Of a stretch of 64,000 nucleotides of DNA, positions 57,964-64,000 are shown piece after piece (within the stretch, counting starts at the first letter, position 1; each line of letters starts with the position of its first letter). This DNA comes from Viridothelium virens (taxonomy: Eukaryota; Ascomycota; Dothideomycetes; Trypetheliales; Trypetheliaceae), in contig ML991826.1 in the NCBI GenBank assembly GCA_010094025.1, positions 1 through 64,000 of the forward strand, given 5' to 3'. The notes below the pieces were generated by a model. The model saw only the letters and a list, made by a program, of their open reading frames with translations. It was not told where the DNA came from and ran no database searches. Both the position numbers and the translations under genes were made by a program.

Positions 57964-59958
57964 CCTGAGCCGGCAGGTGTTGATTAATAGAAGTGAAAAT
58001 AAAGTAGGAATGAAGGAGGGTAAGACGCCAAGAAGTAGAAGAGAGAGACTTAAGAAGCCAAGAAGAGCAAGAGACGGGTATCATATACTTTGCTACCAGA
58101 GCTGGTCTTGTCTAGGAGAAGGACTAGTCCACCTTTATAGAGCCGATGCATTAAACGACGCGAATGCAGGCCAAGCCTCTCCAGTTCTACCATGGGTAGG
58201 CATTGGAGAAACATGGCCACCGTGAATCTATTGGAAGAGAATCGGATTGCAAATATTCCGGTGACGCATGAAGCAATAAGTATACCCTAAAAGCATCTAG
58301 CCATGTCTCGTCTGTGCTTGGAGACGAGGGCCGCTCGGTATGACATGTTATGCGGGTTGCAGTCTGCCTGTCGTTCTTCTCATGACTGCCAAGACGTTCC
58401 ACATCCGGGACAGTATGTCTGAGATGAGAAGCTTATAATGTGAAGAAGACGTTTCTTTGAGCCGCAAGGCATAAACATGTTTGTGCCACAAGATGGCCTG
58501 AAACGTGTTTTGTAGCCGCACTAATACCGCTGCAACAGTGGCCGAATCACACTGCAGACCTCCACATCTCAAAGACGGACCAGTCTCTGGGGAAACATCT
58601 CCGAATAATAACTTATCAATTGTCTTGAGTAGAGATTCATTCACCGCTACTTTGGTCGTCACTTTTCGCACGCCAGCTTAGAGGGTTGGCCTGGCTGTAA
58701 TCAAGTATTGTCATTTTGGGAGCTTCCATTCCAAAATCCACGCTTGACCGGTGTGTAGCAAAAGCTTGTAAGGAGAGACAGTAGTCTCGTGCCTAGTTGA
58801 ACAAGGCCAAGCATCGCTTCCGGCATCTCACGTTTGGTGTCGTACCCGAATTTGTGATGACTCGAGGTGCTTTTACATGATGGCAAAATTCTGATTCCAG
58901 TTCATGCGGGAGTATCAAGCTTTCCATCCCGGCTTGGCAGAGTCGCACACTGTCAGCAACACGTAGTTAGGGTAAAAGCCGATGGGAATGAGAAGAATTC
59001 TCGTAGCGTCCGCGTGTACTCGAGTAATGAAAAGTTAAGAGTACGCCAAAAGATCGACGTTGTCCGGGACGTCGGGAGAATGCCATGAAGGCACGGAATA
59101 AAAGCTTAAACCTTAGGACGAGCTACCGGGAACTCCGTAGATATATTACGGAATATTTGGTAAGAGGCCTGACTCTTCTAGTTTGCTCTGCGATCATTGC
59201 AAATTCGCTGCCAGCTCTAAGCCTTAACGAGGTACCATTGTCATGCTTATTCCACAACTCGACTGTCTGCCTTGTAGATCGTATAGCTCGTCGCCTTTCT
59301 CCGATGTCCATATCCTTGGTGCTCTGACGATCGACTCTTGCCACTGTGCTCGTGGGTAAGCAAGCGTTGGCAGTGAATCACTCCCAGCCGCATGGCTTTC
59401 TGGCTATGCTTGTGGGTGACAGATATGAAATGCATGTGTCCAAGTTACTATTGCGAATATTACGGAAATGCTTCTAGTGTGCTCTCACGTGACCTCTGTG
59501 GAAGGGACCGGTTCTCACTGTACTAAGGAAACCCTTTATGAAGACTTGATAACTCCAGAGTTTAAGCAAGTCTATCGTCTGCAAGCAGCAAAAAGTCATG
59601 GAGGCAAGTGCAATCGCGTCTAGTATTAGAGTCTACACACGTCTCTTCGCACAGACCAAACGATCAGCCATAATTTCGAGATACGACATGACCTTGCTCT
59701 AGCTAGTGGCGATGGCCAACTGTTCCCTAGAACCTTTGTCAGGTCTCACATCACCAAAAGGACTTCGTGCGGCAGGAGGTGAAGGGCTACCCAGACGTTT
59801 TGAATATTGCATGAGTCAATAGCGAAGTCAGAGGAGAGGACATTGAAGGACACCTCGAAGCAGCTCGTCAAAAAGATAGTCTCATGAACAGTCCCGGGAA
59901 CTTGCGAAGACGCTGAATCGCTTGGATATTACTCGAAGACGCTTCTGCCCTGGCAGCA
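57964..59958. other. Gene-poor spacer
   Basis: About 2 kb between the start of the secreted repeat protein gene and the 3' end of the ligase gene. Frames such as 58348-58671 minus have no recognised domain. Nothing else supported. Confidence 0.5.
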
Positions 59959-61788
59959 TTAAAGTCTCGGACGCTCGCCAACCTCCATCTTTGCCTGGTC
60001 CCTTAGCGATTTCCTCAGAATTTTACCAGAAGGATTTTTGGGTATCGTATCCAAAAATTTAACTCCCCCAACTAACCACTTGTTCCTCGACGTCCTCTCT
60101 TGCATAAAGCGCTGAATTTCTTGCTCTGTCACCGAAGCTTGAAGCTGTTTGACGATGTATGCTCTCGGCAGTTCCTCCCCATTGATTAATGCACCAATCA
60201 CTGCAGCATCCGCCACGTCGGGATGCTCAAGCAGCAGTGCTTCGAGTTCAGCGGGAGCGACTTGATTGCCGCGAACCTTGATGAGCTCCTTCTTTCGGTC
60301 AACGATAAAGAATTTGCCATTGTCGACGAAGGCCATGTCGCCAGTTTTGAGCCAGCCATCCGAAGTCTTGGTCGCGGTTGTTGCCTCAGGCTTTCGCCAA
60401 TAGCCTTTCATGACGTTAGGCGCACGTATCCAAAGTTCCCCTCGTTGACCAAGGGGGACTTCGTTTGTTTCATCATCAGACATAATTCGTGCTTCACAAT
60501 TAGCATTCAATTCCCCGACTGCGAACGACGTAGATTTTTCACCGGGGTCCCAGCCTGTTACTGAGCATGTAGCCCTATCGATAGTCAGTCTCTGATCTAG
60601 TCCAAGATAAATTAGACCCGCGCTTTCTTTGCGGAGGCAATTTCGACAGCGTTATTCCTCTAGTACTTGGCAGAATGCTCGCCGAATCCGACAAGATTTC
60701 AGGATTTGAAAAGTGGATCCCACTTACTCTGTCATTCCCCAGCCCTGCTTTACGTTTATTACGCCCTCCGGCCATAATTGCTCCAACTCCGCGCAGACCT
60801 CTCTACCCAGAGGTGCTGCCCCAGCCCCTACGTTTTCTATTGAACTGAGGTCATAGTTCTTCACGATCGGATCTTTGGCGAGCTTAACCACAACAGGAGG
60901 CACACATGACAGATCAGTAATCCGATACTTTTGTATACAGTCCAGCATTTTCCGGAAGTCGAACTTTTGCATGATATACACTGGTACACCTCGTTTTGGT
61001 GAGTTGATACCGAAGATCGTCTGTGCCATAGCATGATACATCGGTAGAAAACACAGGAGGCGCATGCGTTTTGTCCTGTCTTCATATTCAGGAGAAAGCC
61101 TAGCTGTATGTGCAACCTGGGAGGTGTTCGCCACGTAATTTCGGTGCGTTATCTCGACACCCTTCGGAACTCCGGTTGTACCAGAAGAATAGTTGAGAGA
61201 CGCGGTTCTTTTGAGTTGGTCATCGGTGGTTAAGTTTTCCCAAGTAAATGCCGCTCCTTCCTCTGGAGTTGCAATGAGATGGCTCCAATGCCGAACGCCT
61301 TGTTTGCCAGCGCCCTCGTCATAAAATGTGTCAGCACCGTCATCGAAAAGGAACACTCGCGACTTGTCCATGCCGATTGAATGGGCGGCATGAAGCGCTG
61401 TTTCCAGACTGCCCTCGGCGACGATGAGGAATCTAGCCTCTGAGTCCTTCAATTGATATGCCAGCTCCCTTGCCACGTACGTGGGGTTTGCCCCGGTGAA
61501 TATGCCCCCAGCCATAATGACGCCTAGCACAACGACGGGGAAGAATATTGTATTGCCGGAAAATAGCAAAACGCGGTCACCTTCCTTCAGACCGGCCTTG
61601 CGGAGCCCATGAGCCAATCTTTTGGCCCATAGCCGAAAGGTATTAAGAGTCAGATAAAGCTTATCAGGACGGTCCGCGTCAAGGAAGCAGGGCGTTTGGT
61701 CTGGTAAAGGGCCGTTGGGGTCTCCAAAGAGGTACGTGGGAAGAGAAACGCGCGGAATGTCTATGCTCCATCTCGATCTAATCGGCAT
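59959..61788 (-). CDS. AMP-dependent acyl-CoA / 4-coumarate-CoA ligase-like enzyme
   Basis: Exons 61788-60728 and 60574-59959, around a 153-nt intron, encode 558 aa. The enzyme activates a carboxylic acid with ATP to an acyl-adenylate, then forms the CoA thioester. Adenylation motifs are all visible: the ATP-binding loop SSGTTGVPKG at 201-210, GWGMTE at 349-354 just before the splice, DGWLKTGDMAFVD, the hinge VDRKKELIKVRGNQVAPAE, and the catalytic lysine Lys538 in PSGKILRK. Length and motif set fit the 4CL-like clade. The C-terminus is PRL, a weak match to the peroxisomal PTS1 tripeptide, as in several fungal 4CL-like ligases. Substrate is unknown (aromatic or medium-chain acid). A divergent methyltransferase gene starts 832 bp away. 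Confidence 0.92.
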
Positions 61789-62620
61789 GATGAATTAGCA
61801 ATGTCTTCCAGTAAAATATCCCCAAAAGAAAGATCGTTGAAGTAAAGATAGTGGAAAGGCGAAGAAAATTCAGAGGGGTTAACGAACCTTGAATGTATCA
61901 CGCACCATGACGCCTTCTTGCCGGGTAGCTCGTCGGTGTCGTTCAGTAATGCGGCTGTTTGGCTCTAGCTGCAGCAAAAGAAAAGTATGCGGGGAAAGCC
62001 AGGTGTGGGCTGCTGTGTGGGACGTTTCCCGGAATGTCGTGTTCGAGCATTAGATAGGCCATTCTTTGCGAAAATGTACCTCGGCTCGTCTGCTTTTGCC
62101 GAAAGTGGCATGAGTAGGCACGTCGTACGCGGAGAGGGGGAACTCCATTGAATTTTGCTCTTCGAGTCTCAGAGATCCAAATACCGCGAGGTTCGAAGCA
62201 AAGAAGAATTGCGTTCGTCGGACGTTGTCGCGAAACAGAGGGGAGGTGTTGGATTTTCGGAGAGAGGATGGGTCTTACTGTGCTTGTTGCTTGGTTGCTA
62301 CCTTAGGCACAAAGCGTTCTGGCGCAGACACAGATATCTGCGACCACGGTCCTTGGCGAGCTTGTAGCTGGCGTGACAGCTGACTACTCTTCCGTACCGT
62401 CGTGTACTCCAGTACTTGGAATGGCTCGCTGAAATGCGGCGCGGCGTTGGTCTTAAAACCTGGAAAGCTGGCGCGCTTCAAGACGCTTCGGTAAGCACTA
62501 GTGAGTGTCACAGCTCGATACAGCGAAGGGCAACAAACATCCTCACCACTCCAGTTCGCATGAAGGCAAGGCTTAGCGGGTGCAAACTACGAGGAACTGC
62601 GTCCGAGCACCTGCAGACCA
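61789..62620. other. Divergent spacer (bidirectional promoter candidate)
   Basis: 832 bp between the start codons of the CoA-ligase-like gene (minus) and the methyltransferase gene (plus). Open frames here are short and unrecognised. Shared regulation is possible. Confidence 0.5.
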
Positions 62621-63633
62621 ATGTCGTGGGAAAGTCTGCCGTCTGGCCCAGCAACAACGAACGACCAGGACCAAGTGCTTCAGGAGCCTAAGAACACGTC
62701 CAGCTTAGCCGCCTTCTTGCGACCAAAGACGCGCAAATTCATAGAAGAGTATGCCAAGGTACCCCCGGACAGAGTCGAGCGTCACATCAAAGCGATTGTG
62801 CGTGCTACCGAATTTACACAGTTCGCCCCGCCCCTAATGACCTCGCGACTGATCTCTCGTCTCAGCAAACCCGAGCTTGGGCGATTTGTCCCTACCCCTC
62901 GGTGGGGCAGATGACATGGCTCAACCCATCTATTCTGATTCATGCCTCTCACGATCGCATCTTATCGCGGCTAAAGGCAGGCGCTTCTATCGTCGACTGC
63001 GGCTGCATGATCGCTCCCGACTTACGGCAGCTCGCATACGAAGGAGCACCAAGCAATAAAATGTATGGCTTCGACGTCGAGCCACGATTCTTCGACCTCA
63101 GCTTCGACTTCTACAACGACCGGTCGAGCTTCCAGGGCAAGCTCCTGGAGGCGGATATCTTCAAGTCGCAGTCGCCGCTCAAGGATCTTGAAGGCCAGAT
63201 GGACATCATCTGGTGCGCTAAGTTCATGCACCTCTTCAATCGAGATACGCAGATTGCCGTGGCCGCCCGCCTGATCAAGCTATTGAAGCCAGCGCCGGGA
63301 ACCATGTTTGTGGGCTCGCAAAATGGCTTCCCAGTAGACTACGAGGTGCCCTTGTCTACTGGGGGCCAATACAGTCGAGTGAAAGGTTTCTGGCTTGGCA
63401 GTAAAGAGGGCATGGAGAAATTGTGGAAAGAGGTGTCTGACGAGACTGGGACTAAATGGGAGGTCGATGTTAGACTGCTGGATTTGAGGACGCTTGGGAT
63501 GCATCAGGATGACGGCAGCGAGGACAAGAGAAGGACTGGGTACAATCTGCAGTGGACTTGCACGAGGGTGGACGGGAAACATGCATTGATGTCGAAGATG
63601 AAGCGAGCGTTTGGAATGGATGGACGATCATGA
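62621..63633 (+). CDS. SAM-dependent methyltransferase of secondary-metabolism type
   Basis: Exons 62621-62797 and 62866-63633, around a 68-nt intron, encode 314 aa. The splice restores the block AWAICPYPSVGQMTWL, a hallmark N-terminal segment of this fungal methyltransferase family (similar to AusD-like enzymes of meroterpenoid clusters, from memory). Motif I is at about 101-110 (SIVDCGCMIAPD), where relatives have a DLGCCFGQD-type sequence, so the glycine-rich loop is somewhat altered. YGFDVEPRFFDLSFDFY, LLEADIF and MDIIWCAKFMHLF are the later SAM-fold strands; HEAD-to-tail length is usual. KLLKPAPGTMFVGSQ closes the fold. It is predicted to be cytosolic. The O- or N-methyl acceptor is unknown. 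Confidence 0.85.
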
Positions 63634-64000
63634 GGACGGACTTGGAGCGTCGTAATCTTGTTGATTTTCTATTTGAGCGTTGTATGAACGATCGATACCC
63701 ATCCTTCGGCAGACCGAGGATTTCACTATTTGTCAGGAGAATACTATTACCACTCAAGAGTCGCCTCGAGATCTGGAAGCCCGTCTCATTATATCGAGGG
63801 GTTGCACTGGTGGTGAATTCGGCGTGAAACAATCGGTGGTGAAAGTTTCAATTGTCGGAGGGCGAAGAGCCATTCGAAGCCCGAGTCTCTGCGATAGTAA
63901 GGTTGGTACACCAGTGTCTTGATAGTTAGTTATAGGATGAAACGATGAGATCGTTATCGTGATTGGGAACGTTCCAGGGTCTCGTCGTGGACATGGATTC
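63634..64000. other. 3' flank of the methyltransferase gene
   Basis: The last 367 bp of the window. No gene recognised. Confidence 0.5.

Overview
The window reads as nuclear DNA of a filamentous ascomycete (Pezizomycotina; Dothideomycetes is my guess, not a proof). Seen directly: compact genes cut by short GT-AG introns (mostly 50-140 nt) with CTAAC/CTGAC branch points, a Zn2Cys6 regulator, a SAT4/PTH11-type rhodopsin-fold protein, several small or Ser/Thr-rich secreted proteins and a fungal-type CorA protein. I built exon models by eye. For each intact multi-exon gene the joined exons give a total length divisible by three, which supports them.

Layout. 0.3-2.0 kb: a SAT4-like membrane protein. 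2-8.8 kb: a long gene-poor stretch with no intact gene I can support. 8.8-18.5 kb: an accessory, secretome-like block with a small 4-Cys secreted protein, a 335-aa secreted protein, an 836-aa Ser/Thr-rich secreted protein with an internal minisatellite, a decayed secreted metalloprotease-like gene and a tandem dimeric alpha-beta-barrel protein. 19-30.4 kb: membrane and metabolic genes (CorA-like, a 649-aa polytopic protein, an EEF1AKMT4/METTL13-type methyltransferase, an arylamine N-acetyltransferase and a D-2-hydroxyacid dehydrogenase), separated by gene-poor spacers. 30.4-34.1 kb: a second gene-poor stretch.

34.1-53 kb is a conserved core block: a Zn2Cys6 regulator, a homeodomain plus C2H2 regulator, S-adenosylhomocysteine hydrolase, the splicing factor genes PRP31 and CLF1 transcribed divergently from a 261-bp spacer, and a kelch-type membrane protein. 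53-64 kb is accessory again: a secreted Asn/Gly/Ser repeat protein, then an acyl-CoA/4-coumarate-CoA-ligase-like gene and a secondary-metabolism-type methyltransferase that face away from each other.

I saw no rRNA, no CRISPR, no intact transposon and no recognisable virus-like element. No complete tRNA is convincing; two tRNA-like traces are recorded as weak findings. The most interesting items are the secretome-like block, the tandem dimeric-barrel protein, the homeodomain/C2H2 hybrid with an unusual Gly at homeodomain position 50, the shared PRP31/CLF1 promoter and the possible two-gene metabolic pair at the right end.
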